Below are positions 53,731 through 63,531 of a stretch of 64,000 nt of DNA, piece after piece (the first letter of the stretch is position 1; every line of letters begins with the position of its first letter). The notes under the pieces were generated by a model, which had not been told where the DNA came from, made no database searches, and saw nothing but the letters and a program-made list of their open reading frames with translations. Position numbers and translations under genes: made by a program. The stretch is taken from contig JAHHHN010000002.1 in assembly GCA_019359325.1 (NCBI GenBank), positions 1 to 64,000 on the forward strand, written 5' to 3'. This DNA comes from Mojavia pulchra JT2-VF2 (GTDB lineage Bacteria; Cyanobacteriota; Cyanobacteriia; Cyanobacteriales; Nostocaceae).

Positions 53731-54723
53731 TTAGGCTTCGCTACTTCCCCACGCCTCTGTCAACATCTGCAATGGTATATGAGTATCAATCAACACAATT
53801 TTATTCAGGTGAGCATTACGAAGATTTGTTCTGCGTGAGACGGTAGCAGTGAGCAAAAGCCACCAAGCAACACGAGAAAAAATAACTGGATATACCATAG
53901 TCAGAAAACCCTTCAGCTTGCCATCTTTTAGTGCGACTAAAGACCAATGTAGCTTTACGTAATTTCTAGTTTGCTGAAGTGTAGGTACATAAGAAAGGTG
54001 CTTTTTATCAATCAAAGAGTAAATTTTCTCCTTCATCAAAATATTCATTGCCAGTCGTCGAGCTAACGAAAATTTTTGATTATAAGCACCAGACCAAATT
54101 GTACGGTAAGCAAGGCACTGATTGATAAAGATAGCATCGCCAAACTCAGCAATGCGAATCCAAGAATCAATGTCATCACAATTAGCATCTAGTTGAGAAT
54201 TCCAACCACCAGTTTGCAAGAAAGTCTTACGACAGCAAGCTACTTGAACAGGAGTACCAAAAGGCACAAGCTCTAACAGCATACCGTAGTGAATATCTGC
54301 CTGGGGAATATAAAAAGCTAACCCTGGCCCAAATTGCGGAGTCTGACTCAGTTCAACCTCATTACTATCCACTTGTGCAGCTATGCAAGAGCAAATAACA
54401 GCGTCTTGATGAAGTGCGATCGCTCTTGCCATCTCTTCTAAACAATTGGGTGCTAAGTAGTCGTCATCATCCAAAAACTTGATCCAATCGCCACTAGCTT
54501 TTTCTACTCCAGCATTTACCGTAGCTGCATGACCCTTGTTAACCTCGTTACGATGATAAACAACAGAGTTACCTAAACTTTTGACATAAGTTTCGGTTTC
54601 ATCAGATGAACAGTCATCAGCAACTACTACCTCACAGGGCATCGTCTGCTTGAAAACCGAATTAATTGCTCGTTGCAGTAAGTCTAAGCGATTATAAGTG
54701 GTAATGACGACACTAAATTTCAT
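53731..54723 (-). CDS. Family 2 glycosyltransferase
   Basis: A 330-residue inverting glycosyltransferase. The GT-A core has SVVITTYNRLDLLQRAINSVFKQ, the nucleotide-binding VVADDCSSDET, and the metal-binding FLDDDDYLAPNCLEE (DxD) near residue 87. The C-terminal part (about 230-320) is mainly helical with one hydrophobic segment, LLLTATVSRR. Polysaccharide or glycolipid role likely; substrate unknown. It is convergent with the RND operon. Confidence 0.92.
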   Translation of the reverse strand: MKFSVVITTYNRLDLLQRAINSVFKQTMPCEVVVADDCSSDETETYVKSLGNSVVYHRNEVNKGHAATVNAGVEKASGDWIKFLDDDDYLAPNCLEEMARAIALHQDAVICSCIAAQVDSNEVELSQTPQFGPGLAFYIPQADIHYGMLLELVPFGTPVQVACCRKTFLQTGGWNSQLDANCDDIDSWIRIAEFGDAIFINQCLAYRTIWSGAYNQKFSLARRLAMNILMKEKIYSLIDKKHLSYVPTLQQTRNYVKLHWSLVALKDGKLKGFLTMVYPVIFSRVAWWLLLTATVSRRTNLRNAHLNKIVLIDTHIPLQMLTEAWGSSEA

Positions 54724-55060
54724 AAGTTTGAAACCTGTGAAGGGTCATGTTTACGTAAAAAGCAAATTGCTGTAGGATGCATTAGGCACTGCCAAGCCCA
54801 GCCCTTTAGATCGTCACTAAGTACAACAGTTATTACTCTGTAACGCACTATCTCCAATAAAAGGTGAGGTTTGGAGTATTAATCCTATAGACCCTACAAA
54901 TTTAGGATTCACTTTTTAAATCGGATCTAATACATCCTCATGTAACTTTTTTTATTGTGAAAACTTGATCACAGAAAAATTATCAATTCTAAATCACTGG
55001 ACTCTCAGGCGGTTATAGATTTATGATTGATGATCGTGAGTTTTTTAAAGCAGACAGGTA
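54724..55060. promoter_or_regulatory. Divergent upstream region of the ribosomal protein cluster
   Basis: 337 bp between the glycosyltransferase and rplS. No gene is seen. It should carry the promoter of rplS. A short GACAGGT lies directly ahead of the rplS ATG. Confidence 0.5.
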
Positions 55061-55423
55061 ATGAACGCTCAAGAGATCATCCGCTCGATTGAAGCGGAAC
55101 AACTAAAATCGAATCTGCCCGAAATTTATGTGGGCGATACAGTTAAAGTCGGCGTGAGAATTAAAGAAGGTGATAAATACCGCGTACAACCCTACGAAGG
55201 TGTAGTGATTGCTAAACGCAATGGTGGAATCAACGAAACTATTACAGTTCGCCGAGTATTTCAAGGTGTTGGCGTTGAGCGGGTTTTTCTACTGCATTCA
55301 CCCCGAATTGACAACATCAAAGTATTGCGTCGTGGTAAGGTACGGCGTGCTAAACTGTACTATCTCCGCCAACGCGTGGGCAAAGCTACTCGAATCAAAC
55401 AACGGTTTGATCGCGCTTTGTAA
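55061..55423 (+). CDS. rplS: 50S ribosomal protein L19
   Basis: A 120-residue protein at the 30S-50S interface. Conserved features: the N-terminal helix ([15 protein letters not shown]), then [31 protein letters not shown] and [24 protein letters not shown]. Full length. It opens the rplS-trnW-secE-nusG-rplKAJL gene order. Confidence 0.97.
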   Translation: MNAQEIIRSIEAEQLKSNLPEIYVGDTVKVGVRIKEGDKYRVQPYEGVVIAKRNGGINETITVRRVFQGVGVERVFLLHSPRIDNIKVLRRGKVRRAKLYYLRQRVGKATRIKQRFDRAL

Positions 55424-55576
55424 TTTGTTGTTCCACGTATGGGAGAGCTTTCAACCAAAAAGCGGCATCTGCCGCTATCTTGTTACCTCGGCGAATTTAA
55501 GGTAAAATAAAAGCTGAATTGCGTTAGACTAAAATAATTAAAGTTCAGCGCAATCACTGAATCCAAGACAGCTTGT

Positions 55577-55649
55577 GCGCTCTTAGTTCAGTTGGTAGAA
55601 CGCAGGTCTCCAAAACCTGATGTCGGGGGTTCAAGTCCTCCAGGGCGCG
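55577..55649 (+). tRNA. trnW: tRNA-Trp (anticodon CCA)
   Basis: 73 nt. The acceptor stem GCGCTCT pairs with AGGGCGC (one G-U), the D-arm is AGTTCAGTTGGTAGAAC-like, the anticodon loop reads TCTCCAAAA, and the T-arm ends with TTCAAGT. Discriminator G. The CCA end is not encoded. Its place between rplS and secE is common in bacteria. Confidence 0.96.
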
Positions 55650-55834
55650 CTCAAAAGCAAAAAACATAGCCCGAAACAAAAGTACATCTGCTAACATAGC
55701 AGTGAGTGCTAATTATTTCGGGTAAAGTTTTTTTTGCAGCTTTTTGCTTCCAGGCATTGTTATGGAGCCAAGCTGTAGACCTGGATGAAAGTTAGCAGCG
55801 TGTAGCTGTATAAAAAACGGGGAGATAAACGGCC

Positions 55835-56056
55835 GTGGCCAAAAAAAATGAAGCGGAAATCCCAGAAAACACAAGTGGTTTGAACTTAATCAACTTCTTC
55901 CAAGGAACTAGAGAAGAACTTGAGAAAGTAGTTTGGCCTAGTCGCAAACAACTGGTGAGTGAATCAGCAGCTGTTTTGTTAATGGTGACACTTTCCGCAT
56001 CCTTAATATATTTGGTCGATGGATTGTTTGCTTGGGCAGCAAAACAGGTGTTCTGA
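55835..56056 (+). CDS. secE: Preprotein translocase subunit SecE
   Basis: A 73-residue single-span SecE, part of the SecYEG channel. The conserved FFQGTREELEKVVWPSRKQL is followed by the transmembrane segment (about 46-66). Start is GTG 55835 (GGGGAG upstream). Its stop overlaps the nusG start by one base (TGATG). Confidence 0.95.
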   Translation: MAKKNEAEIPENTSGLNLINFFQGTREELEKVVWPSRKQLVSESAAVLLMVTLSASLIYLVDGLFAWAAKQVF

Positions 56057-56688
56057 TGACTTTTGCAACAGACGAACCACGCGACCCTATGTTGCAGTCA
56101 GATGAAGCCACAGAAGCAGCGCTGAATGAAGCACGCTGGTATGCGGTGCAAGTGGCCTCTGGCTGTGAAAAGCGCGTTAAGACAAACTTAGAACAGCGCA
56201 TTCAAACCTTTGATGTGGCTGAGAAAATTATCCAGGTGGAAATTCCACACACGCCAGCAGTGAAAATCCGTAAAGATGGCAGTCGCCAGCATACAGAGGA
56301 AAAGGTTTTCCCTGGTTATGTACTAGTGCGAATGGTCATGGATGATGACACCTGGCAGGTGGTACGAAACACCTCCCATGTAATTAATTTCGTGGGAGCA
56401 GAACAAAAACGTGGCAGTGGCAAAGGTCGCGGTCATGTCAAGCCAGTACCCCTAGGTCATTCAGAAGTCGAACGGATCTTCAAACAGACTAGCGAACAAG
56501 AGCCAGTTGTCAAAATTGACATGGCTACTGGTGATAAGATAGTCGTGCTTTCTGGCCCGTTTAAAGATTTTGAAGGCGAGGTGATCGAAGTTTCTCCAGA
56601 ACGGAGTAAACTTAAAGCCTTGCTCTCGATTTTCGGACGAGATACACCAGTAGAGTTGGAATTTAATCAGGTAGAGAAACAGAGCTAA
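56056..56688 (+). CDS. nusG: Transcription termination/antitermination factor NusG
   Basis: A 210-residue NusG: N-terminal NGN domain (RWYAVQVASGCEKRVKTNLEQRI ... FPGYVLVRMVMDD) and C-terminal KOW (GDKIVVLSGPFKDFEGEV). ATG 56056 shares a base with the secE stop, so the two are translationally coupled. An upstream in-frame codon inside secE is not used. Confidence 0.97.
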   Translation: MTFATDEPRDPMLQSDEATEAALNEARWYAVQVASGCEKRVKTNLEQRIQTFDVAEKIIQVEIPHTPAVKIRKDGSRQHTEEKVFPGYVLVRMVMDDDTWQVVRNTSHVINFVGAEQKRGSGKGRGHVKPVPLGHSEVERIFKQTSEQEPVVKIDMATGDKIVVLSGPFKDFEGEVIEVSPERSKLKALLSIFGRDTPVELEFNQVEKQS

Positions 56689-56694
56689 ATAAAA

Positions 56695-57120
56695 ATGGCA
56701 AAGAAAGTAGTAGCGGTCATTAAACTGGCCCTGAATGCTGGAAAAGCCAATCCAGCACCACCAGTTGGCCCTGCTTTGGGTCAACATGGCGTTAACATCA
56801 TGATGTTCTGCAAAGAGTATAATGCCAAAACAGCTGACCAAGCTGGGATGGTAATCCCTGTAGAAATTTCGGTTTTTGAAGACCGGAGTTTTACATTTGT
56901 ACTCAAGACACCACCAGCATCAGTACTGATTCGCAAGGCGGCAAAGGTTGAGCGCGGCTCAAATGAACCCAATAAGAAGAAAGTTGGGAATATTACAAGA
57001 GCACAATTGCAAGAAATAGCTCAAACTAAACTACCCGATCTCAACGCCAATGACATAGAAGCGGCGATGAAGATTGTAGAAGGTACTGCCAAGAATATGG
57101 GCATAACAATTGCCGATTAG
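56695..57120 (+). CDS. rplK: 50S ribosomal protein L11
   Basis: 141 residues, stalk-base protein. Conserved N-terminal [31 protein letters not shown] and C-terminal [15 protein letters not shown] are intact. It starts six bases after nusG, with a short ribosome site inside the nusG end. Confidence 0.97.
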   Translation: MAKKVVAVIKLALNAGKANPAPPVGPALGQHGVNIMMFCKEYNAKTADQAGMVIPVEISVFEDRSFTFVLKTPPASVLIRKAAKVERGSNEPNKKKVGNITRAQLQEIAQTKLPDLNANDIEAAMKIVEGTAKNMGITIAD

Positions 57121-57284
57121 CCAAGATTTTAGAGTCAAGGGTAATTACTCAAAACTCAACACTCATAACTAATTTAGTCAAAAGTCAAAAGCCATTAGCA
57201 AACAGCTAAAAACTCAGCACTGGCACTCATAACTAAACTTATCGGGGGAGAAGCAAAGCTTCGTAAGTACCCCAGGAGAGAAAA

Positions 57285-58001
57285 ATGGCAAAAAAAATAT
57301 CGCGTCGCTTGCAAGCATTGCAAGCAAAAGTAGAAGATAGGGACTATATACCCTTAGAGGCTTTAAACCTCTTGAAAGAAACGGCAACAGCCAAATTCCC
57401 TGAAGCCGCAGAAGCACATATCCGGCTGGGAATTGACCCGAAATATACAGACCAACAATTGCGGACAACAGTAGCACTGCCCAAAGGCACAGGACAAATC
57501 GTGCGGGTGGCAGTAATTGCTAGAGGTGAAAAGGTCAACGAAGCAAGTAATGCCGGTGCGGATCTAGTCGGTTCAGAAGAGCTGATTGACGAAATCCAAA
57601 AAGGTAGAATGGACTTTGACAAGCTAATTGCCACACCAGATGTCATGCCTCAAGTGGCAAAGTTGGGTAAATTACTCGGCCCCCGTGGTTTGATGCCATC
57701 ACCCAAAGGTGGGACAGTGACATTTGACATAGGAAGTGCGATCGCAGAATTTAAAGCTGGTAAATTAGAATTCCGTGCTGACCGGACTGGCATTGTTCAT
57801 GTTATGTTCGGTAAGGCATCTTTCTCGCCAGAAGATTTATTAGTCAACCTGAAGGCATTACAAGAAACAATTGATCGTAATCGTCCTTCTGGAGCTAAAG
57901 GTCGTTATTGGCGAACTGTGTACGTGTCTGCCACTATGGGCCCATCGATTAAAGTCGATATCAGCGCCCTACGGGATTTGAAAGTGACTGAAGCAGCATA
58001 A
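57285..58001 (+). CDS. rplA: 50S ribosomal protein L1
   Basis: 238 residues, complete, with the [14 protein letters not shown] block and the [23 protein letters not shown] region. It follows rplK after 164 bp of spacer, with AGGAGAG before the ATG. In bacteria L1 can repress its own operon by binding the mRNA; a small hairpin GAAGC-AAA-GCTTC lies about 30 bases before the start but is not an established site. Confidence 0.97.
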   Translation: MAKKISRRLQALQAKVEDRDYIPLEALNLLKETATAKFPEAAEAHIRLGIDPKYTDQQLRTTVALPKGTGQIVRVAVIARGEKVNEASNAGADLVGSEELIDEIQKGRMDFDKLIATPDVMPQVAKLGKLLGPRGLMPSPKGGTVTFDIGSAIAEFKAGKLEFRADRTGIVHVMFGKASFSPEDLLVNLKALQETIDRNRPSGAKGRYWRTVYVSATMGPSIKVDISALRDLKVTEAA

Positions 58002-58190
58002 TAGGGAATCGGGATAATTAACAATATCCAATACCCAATGCTTAATACATAATACACAACCCTAATTGAATAGACGAAGCCGGAGACAGCAGGAGCTAAT
58101 AGCTTAAATATCCTGCCGAGGTGGAAGCTCAAATTGCTTGAAGTATTACCTGTAATAGTGTAATGACTGCGGCATCAAGAGTCTTGCTAC

Positions 58191-58219
58191 TAAACCCCGG
58201 CTAAGAAAGCTGGGGTTTA
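58191..58219 (+). promoter_or_regulatory. Hairpin in the rplJ-rplL leader (possible L10 leader/attenuator)
   Basis: TAAACCCCGGCT and AGCTGGGGTTTA form a 12-bp stem with one G-U and an AAGAA loop, 74 bases before rplJ. A 291-bp leader between rplA and rplJ fits a regulatory L10-type leader, in which the L10-L7/L12 complex binds its own mRNA. No long U-run follows the stem. Confidence 0.5.
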
Positions 58220-58292
58220 TTGTTTGGGTTGGTGAAAACAAGACGCATAAGTAGGGAAAATCGATGATTTTGCCTTAGGAGGTGAAATAAAG

Positions 58293-58844
58293 ATGGGTAG
58301 AACGCTAGAAAACAAAAAAGAAATAGTTGCTGACCTCAAAGAAACTTTGAGCGAGTCAACTTTGGCACTGGTAATTGAATACCAGGGTCTAACAGTTGCC
58401 GAAATCACTGACTTACGGCGACGGCTGCGTCCGAGTGGCACTGTTTGCAAGGTAACTAAGAACACCTTGATGGGCATTGCTATTGAAGGCGAAGAAAAAT
58501 GGCAACCACTGTCAGAACTGCTCAAAGGTTCTTCCGCCTTTTTGTTGGTCAAAGAGGATTTCTCTTCTGCAATTAAGGCCTACCAAGACTTCCAAAAAGT
58601 CACCAAGAAGACAGAACTTCGCGGCGGCGTCATGGAAGGTCGCCTATTGAAAGAACCTGATGTCAAAGCTCTGGGAGACTTGCCATCTAAGGAACAACTC
58701 ATGGGTCAAATTGCTGGAGCTATCAATGCCTTGGCTACCAAGATTGCCGTGGGTATCAACGAAGTTCCTGGTTCACTGGCTCGTGCTTTGCAGGCAGTGG
58801 CTGAGGGAGAAAAAGGTGATAGCGCCGAAAGTGCTGGCGAATAG
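58293..58844 (+). CDS. rplJ: 50S ribosomal protein L10
   Basis: 183 residues, the stalk base that carries L7/L12. Conserved [41 protein letters not shown] and the C-terminal helix [22 protein letters not shown] are in place. AGGAGG ahead of the ATG. rplL follows after 93 bp. Confidence 0.97.
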   Translation: MGRTLENKKEIVADLKETLSESTLALVIEYQGLTVAEITDLRRRLRPSGTVCKVTKNTLMGIAIEGEEKWQPLSELLKGSSAFLLVKEDFSSAIKAYQDFQKVTKKTELRGGVMEGRLLKEPDVKALGDLPSKEQLMGQIAGAINALATKIAVGINEVPGSLARALQAVAEGEKGDSAESAGE

Positions 58845-58937
58845 ACTTCGCAGTTTATAGCCCACAGTCAAAAGTCAAGATTAATAACTCATGACTAATG
58901 ACTAATAACTAAATCAAACATCATAGGAGTTATATCA

Positions 58938-59330
58938 ATGTCTGCTACAACCGATCAAATTTTGGATCAATTGAAATCCCTGACTTTGCTGGAAGCTGCT
59001 GAGTTAGTCAAGCAAATTGAAGATGCCTTTGGCGTGAGTGCGGCTGCACCTGCTGGGGGAATGATGATGATGGCTGCTCCTGGTGCTGCTGCTGCTGCTG
59101 AACCAGTAGAAGAGAAAACTGAGTTTGACGTAATTCTCGAATCAGTTCCAGCTGATAAGAAGATTGCCGTACTGAAGATTGTACGGGAAATTACTGGTCT
59201 GGGTCTAAAGGAAGCCAAAGACTTGGTAGAAGCTGCGCCTAAGGCAGTTAAGGAAGCTATTGCTAAGGATGCTGCTGAAGACGCTAAGAAACGGATCGAA
59301 GAAGCTGGCGGTAAGGTGACTATCAAGTAG
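58938..59330 (+). CDS. rplL: 50S ribosomal protein L7/L12
   Basis: 130 residues, with the N-terminal dimer domain, the Ala-rich hinge ([22 protein letters not shown]) and the C-terminal factor-binding domain [39 protein letters not shown]. The Met/Ala hinge is typical for cyanobacteria. A strong terminator follows. Confidence 0.98.
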   Translation: MSATTDQILDQLKSLTLLEAAELVKQIEDAFGVSAAAPAGGMMMMAAPGAAAAAEPVEEKTEFDVILESVPADKKIAVLKIVREITGLGLKEAKDLVEAAPKAVKEAIAKDAAEDAKKRIEEAGGKVTIK

Positions 59331-59355
59331 TCAAAATTCCATTACCAGTTTTTGG

Positions 59356-59384
59356 AAAAGGAGCCTAATTCAGGCTCCTTTTTT
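59356..59384 (+). terminator. Terminator of the rplJ-rplL operon
   Basis: AAAAGGAGCCT-AATTC-AGGCTCCTTTT: an 11-bp perfect stem that runs into a T-run, 26 bases past the rplL stop. Classical Rho-independent terminator. Confidence 0.95.
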
Positions 59385-59414
59385 GATGAAAAATAGTAAG
59401 TGCTTAAGTGTTTA

Positions 59415-61199
59415 CTATGAACACTTTTTGGCTGCCGACGGACTGACAAAATCATGTAAGTCTGCATCCCAAATACTGATGTAAATAAAATCACAGTTCT
59501 GTCGTACAATCTGACCTTTCACTGAACCTTTAGAAAACTGGAAATTATCAGACTGACGAAGTTGTATCTGTTGCAGTCCCTGCTGAATTTCTGCTGTTGC
59601 TTGACCGCCTAACATTCCATTTAAAGTACTCTGCATTACTTGGGGGTCTACCGATTGGGCAAAAGCTGCCTCAGTTTGGCGTAAGGCTCCAGAGTTCCGG
59701 TCAAATAAATAGCCCAGGTCGATTTGGTTTGGCACTACGTTATAGGTGACAGCACGGGTATTGCGCCAAAGCCCTCTTAAATCTTTTTTTGGTTTGCCGA
59801 GAACAGCTTCGACGCGAGTTCTTGGTGTACCTGTGGGAAATGCAGGAATGTTGCTGCTTGCTGAATTGCGCGGCTCGTCGTTTTGGGGTGCGGAACGAGC
59901 CTCTGGTGTAGGAGCTGGCTGATCTTCTGGTTCTGGTGGTGGTGCTGATGGTGTGCTTGGTGCAGGAGCATTGGCAGTTATAGGATCGGTTTCTGGCAGT
60001 GACGTTGATGCTTCTGGGGGATTAGAGTTGACATTGGATCTGGGAGTAGAGAAAGGTGCAGGAATTACTTGCCGTGGGGATGCAGTTGGAGATGGCTCAG
60101 AAGCAATAGGTGTATCAACAGGTTCGGAATTAGTAGCTAAGGATTCTGGCGAGGGGGTGGAGTTTTGGGCAATGGGTGCTTCAGAATCTGGTTGACGACT
60201 CATGCTAGAAATGACTACGGCACTAATCAAGCTACCCACTACTAAACTGCTGACAATTACAGCAGGCTTTTGCCAGTTACTTGCAGGAATTTTGGGTGAG
60301 GAAGGTAATGGCTGGGTTTGTCGAGTTGGTAAAGCAGCAGTGATATTTGGCGTGACTGTGTGAGGCGTGATATAGCTAGCGGACTGCAAAGCATACAGCA
60401 TTTTACTTGCAGTGGTGTAGCGATCGCTAGCATTGGGTTTAATTGCCTGATTAAGTACGGTTACCAGATTGGGCGAAACTTGCGGGGCGTGATGTTGCCA
60501 AAGTATTTCCCCAGTTTGCTGGTCAGTTTCTAGTTCTTGTGGTTCTTTACCAGTCAACAGGTAAATCGCTGTCAAACCTAAACTGTAGATATCTGTGGCA
60601 TAGACAGGACGTCCTAAAGCTTGTTCGCTAGGCATATATCCTGGTGTACCAATTACCATCGATTGCATTGGGTATCTTGGGGAACTCACTACTGAACGTA
60701 TGGTTTCCTTAACTGCACCAAAATCTATCAAAACTGGCTTGCTATCAGGAGATCGGAGAATGATGTTGTCAGGCTTGATATCTCGATGAATGATACCCTT
60801 GCTGTGGATGTACTCTAAGACAGACAACAAACTTAAGAGAATTTCTCTAACAGCAGTTTCGCTTTCGTATCCTTTAGCTTTAACAATATCTCTTAAAGTT
60901 TGACCGTGTATCCATTCTTGAACAAGATAAAATTGCCCGTTCTCCGAAAAGTAGGCGTAAAGTTCGGGAATTTGGTCACTACTTTTGCCCAAATACTCCA
61001 AAGCTGTTGCTTCCCTCTCAAACCGCTGTTGAATCATTTGGTAGGCTTGCGGGTCATTGCTGATTGGTTTAAGTTGTTTGATCACACAACGACGGCGAGA
61101 AGGCATATGGGTATCTTCTGCCAGAAAGGTTTCGCCAAACCCACCAGCACCAAGTACCTGAATAACTTGATAGCGATTGTTCAGTAAGGTTATTGTCAT
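59415..61199 (-). CDS. Serine/threonine protein kinase with a C-terminal sensor-like domain
   Basis: A 594-residue kinase. N-terminal kinase domain (about 8-275): glycine loop GAGGFGETFLAED, ATP lysine in VIKQLKP, catalytic HRDIKPDNIIL and DFGAV, and activation GTPGYMPSEQ. A transmembrane segment lies near residues 310-332 (VIVSSLVVGSLISAVVISSM). Then a proline-rich linker (about 335-450) and a globular C-terminal domain of 140 residues (GTPRTRVEAVLGKPKKDL...) probably outside the membrane. Related to the kinase at 61519-63120. Convergent with rplL. Confidence 0.93.
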   Translation of the reverse strand: MTITLLNNRYQVIQVLGAGGFGETFLAEDTHMPSRRRCVIKQLKPISNDPQAYQMIQQRFEREATALEYLGKSSDQIPELYAYFSENGQFYLVQEWIHGQTLRDIVKAKGYESETAVREILLSLLSVLEYIHSKGIIHRDIKPDNIILRSPDSKPVLIDFGAVKETIRSVVSSPRYPMQSMVIGTPGYMPSEQALGRPVYATDIYSLGLTAIYLLTGKEPQELETDQQTGEILWQHHAPQVSPNLVTVLNQAIKPNASDRYTTASKMLYALQSASYITPHTVTPNITAALPTRQTQPLPSSPKIPASNWQKPAVIVSSLVVGSLISAVVISSMSRQPDSEAPIAQNSTPSPESLATNSEPVDTPIASEPSPTASPRQVIPAPFSTPRSNVNSNPPEASTSLPETDPITANAPAPSTPSAPPPEPEDQPAPTPEARSAPQNDEPRNSASSNIPAFPTGTPRTRVEAVLGKPKKDLRGLWRNTRAVTYNVVPNQIDLGYLFDRNSGALRQTEAAFAQSVDPQVMQSTLNGMLGGQATAEIQQGLQQIQLRQSDNFQFSKGSVKGQIVRQNCDFIYISIWDADLHDFVSPSAAKKCS

Positions 61200-61359
61200 G
61201 CTCCGTGAACAGCGTGGATACTTAGCAGCTTGTCTTTAGACATGGCTTTTTCCAATGTATACCAGATAGTTTAATAGAGACTGGGGATTGGAGATTGGGG
61301 ACTGGGGATTGGGGACTGGGAATTCGTGTTTTTTACTTAGCACTCAGCACTTAGCACTC

Positions 61360-61473
61360 ATACCATTTCACGCAATGCCTGATACAAATGATTGCTCTTT
61401 AATTCTTTCCCCCTGCTCCCTGCTCCCTGCCCCTCTGCTGCCTATTTGTATCAATCTTAAAGTGACACGGTAT
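61360..61473. mobile_element. MITE-like element with long terminal inverted repeats
   Basis: The left end ATACCATTTCAC (61360-61371) and, after 8 bases, TGATACAAAT (61380-61389) are mirrored by ATTTGTATCA (61444-61453) and GTGACACGGTAT (61462-61473), with two mismatches in the outer block. The same ATTTGTATCA...TTAAAGTGA text is at about 5266-5290. No coding capacity. Confidence 0.6.
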
Positions 61474-61518
61474 CACAACTGGGAACTCTTTCATGCTGAC
61501 TACGAACTAGACCCGAAA

Positions 61519-63120
61519 CTACCTGGCATCGCTAACAACCCATTTACGGTTTTCAGCATCCCATAACAGAGAAAGACGCACAGAAGCAGGAACTACTTTT
61601 CCAGTTTTCATTGAATATTGCAAGCGAGTATCAACTGTGGCTGTTTCTGCACTTGCTTGTACTAAATTAACTTGTTCAATACTTACATTTTGTACCCTAC
61701 CTCCCCACCAATCTATATAAGAAAGATAACCTTTGGGGTGGAGACGTTTATTACTTTGGTAAGTAGGAGATAGCTGATTCCATGCAGTTTGATATTGCCC
61801 CTGATTAATATTTGCATAATAGTTTTGCACAGCTTGTTCTGGCGATGGTCGATCAACTTGTGAAGGGCTAGGAATCGGTGGAGGAGAAAAATTAGGAAGG
61901 CGAGGGGGAGGAATTATTGGTTGTGCAGACGGAAGAACATCCTGTGGTTCGTTGGGGATTGTACTGGATGTAGAATTGTTGGGAAGTTGCGATCGCCCTT
62001 GGTGCAGTTCTGGTGTATTGTCTTGTGATTCACTATTGAGTGTGGCAGAGGTTGTTGACTGTGCTATCGGCTGGGGTTGTTGCTTGTTGTTGAGGGCAAA
62101 ACCAATGATGATCGAAGCGCTGATCAATCCACCTGCGATTAAACTGGCAACAACTATTCCTTTTTGCCCAGTATTCCCTGAATTGGTAGGTTGGTGGGTT
62201 GGCGCTGGACTAACAGAAATTGTATTTTGAGGTATTGCCGGAGGCGGTGTATTAACTATCGGTGGACGAACATAAGGCATCGTTGGCGGAAAATTACCTG
62301 CCCCAACTTGCAAGGCTTCTAGCATTTCTTGGGCGGTAGGAAAGCGATCGCGTGGATGATAGGCGATCGCTCGATCAATCACCCCTGCAAATGTAGGACT
62401 TACATTCAAAGCGTGGTTTTGCCAAATAATTTCTCCTGTACGTGGATCTGACTCTAATTCTTGTGGTTGTTTACCAGTTAGCAAATAAATTGCTGTCATT
62501 CCTAAACTGTATAAATCACTCGAATAAACTGGTCTGCCTGCTGCTTGCTCGCTGGACATATATCCTGGCGTACCAATCACAATCGAGCTGGTAGGATTGC
62601 CTTGAGAATTTACCACCGTTCCCATTGATTCACGCACAGCACCGAAATCAATTAATACTGGTTTACCATCACGATGACGCAAGATAATGTTATCCGGTTT
62701 GATATCACGGTGAATGATGCGCTTACTATGAACGTACTCTAGAACTGGCAACAGATTTACTAAGATTTCCCGAACGGAACTTTCGCTTAATAATCCCTGC
62801 TGTTGCACTTTTGCTGTGAGAGTTTGACCTTCAACCAACTCCTGAACTACATAAAATTGCCCTTCTGATTGAAAGTATGCATATAACGTGGGAATTTGGT
62901 CAGTAGAACCACCCAAATCTTCTAAAATTGCTGCTTCCCGTTGAAAACGTTCTTGCACCAGTTGATATATCTGGAGGTTATTTTGAATTGGTCTTAGCTG
63001 TTTAATGACACAGTGGCGCTTTGAGGGCATTTGGGTATCTTCTGCTAGAAAAGTTTCACCAAATCCCCCGCTTCCCAATGTCTGAATAACTCGATAGCGG
63101 TTGTTTAGCAGCGGTTGCAT
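61519..63120 (-). CDS. Serine/threonine protein kinase with a C-terminal NTF2-like domain
   Basis: A 533-residue kinase paralogous to the previous one. The kinase domain (about 7-270) has GSGGFGETFLAED, VIKQLRP, HRDIKPDNIIL, DFGAV and GTPGYMSSEQ. One membrane span near 330-347 (GIVVASLIAGGLISASIII). A Pro/Ser/Thr-rich linker follows. The last 110 residues (PEQAVQNYYANINQGQYQTAWNQLSPTYQ ... WVVSD) resemble NTF2-like/SnoaL-type extracellular domains, a different tail from the neighbour. The two genes run in the same direction, 319 bp apart. Confidence 0.92.
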   Translation of the reverse strand: MQPLLNNRYRVIQTLGSGGFGETFLAEDTQMPSKRHCVIKQLRPIQNNLQIYQLVQERFQREAAILEDLGGSTDQIPTLYAYFQSEGQFYVVQELVEGQTLTAKVQQQGLLSESSVREILVNLLPVLEYVHSKRIIHRDIKPDNIILRHRDGKPVLIDFGAVRESMGTVVNSQGNPTSSIVIGTPGYMSSEQAAGRPVYSSDLYSLGMTAIYLLTGKQPQELESDPRTGEIIWQNHALNVSPTFAGVIDRAIAYHPRDRFPTAQEMLEALQVGAGNFPPTMPYVRPPIVNTPPPAIPQNTISVSPAPTHQPTNSGNTGQKGIVVASLIAGGLISASIIIGFALNNKQQPQPIAQSTTSATLNSESQDNTPELHQGRSQLPNNSTSSTIPNEPQDVLPSAQPIIPPPRLPNFSPPPIPSPSQVDRPSPEQAVQNYYANINQGQYQTAWNQLSPTYQSNKRLHPKGYLSYIDWWGGRVQNVSIEQVNLVQASAETATVDTRLQYSMKTGKVVPASVRLSLLWDAENRKWVVSDAR

Positions 63121-63531
63121 AAATTAGCGCCAGTCAATAAAAGTATGTGATGTTGTGTTAGCTATTTACTTGTGCTGTAACTAATTTTTTTAATAACAGC
63201 AAGATAGCCTTTTAAGGCGATCGCCAATATAAAACTTTAAGTTTCAGTTAACAAAAAGATTAGCAAGTAAGTATTATAGTATACCTATTTCTATTTGACT
63301 AATTCGTTACTTATTTTAAACAACTAATATTTATCTCCGCGCTTCAAGTTTCAAGTTATGAACTCGAAGTTTTGAGTTCCAAAATGCTTCAACATTTATT
63401 TTTACGAGGCGTACCCCTATTTTTTTCTTAATTTCGTCACAGTCATTGTAGGGGCACAACAATGTTGTGCCCTTACCATGTATTGCATCCCAAAGCGAAT
63501 TGTTATTTATGACATAACACAGACTTGTGAA
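63121..63531. other. Gene-free spacer with a REP palindrome
   Basis: Between the kinase and the partial transposase gene. It holds REP copy 2 (63448-63472) and, at about 63345-63383, text resembling the 46.3 kb tandem repeat unit (GAACTCGAAGTTT). No gene. Confidence 0.5.
63448..63472 (+). repeat. REP palindrome, copy 2
   Basis: 25 nt: GTAG, GGGCACAAC, AAT, GTTGTGCCC. Perfect 9-bp stem, 60 bp beyond the 3' end of the partial transposase gene. Confidence 0.8.
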
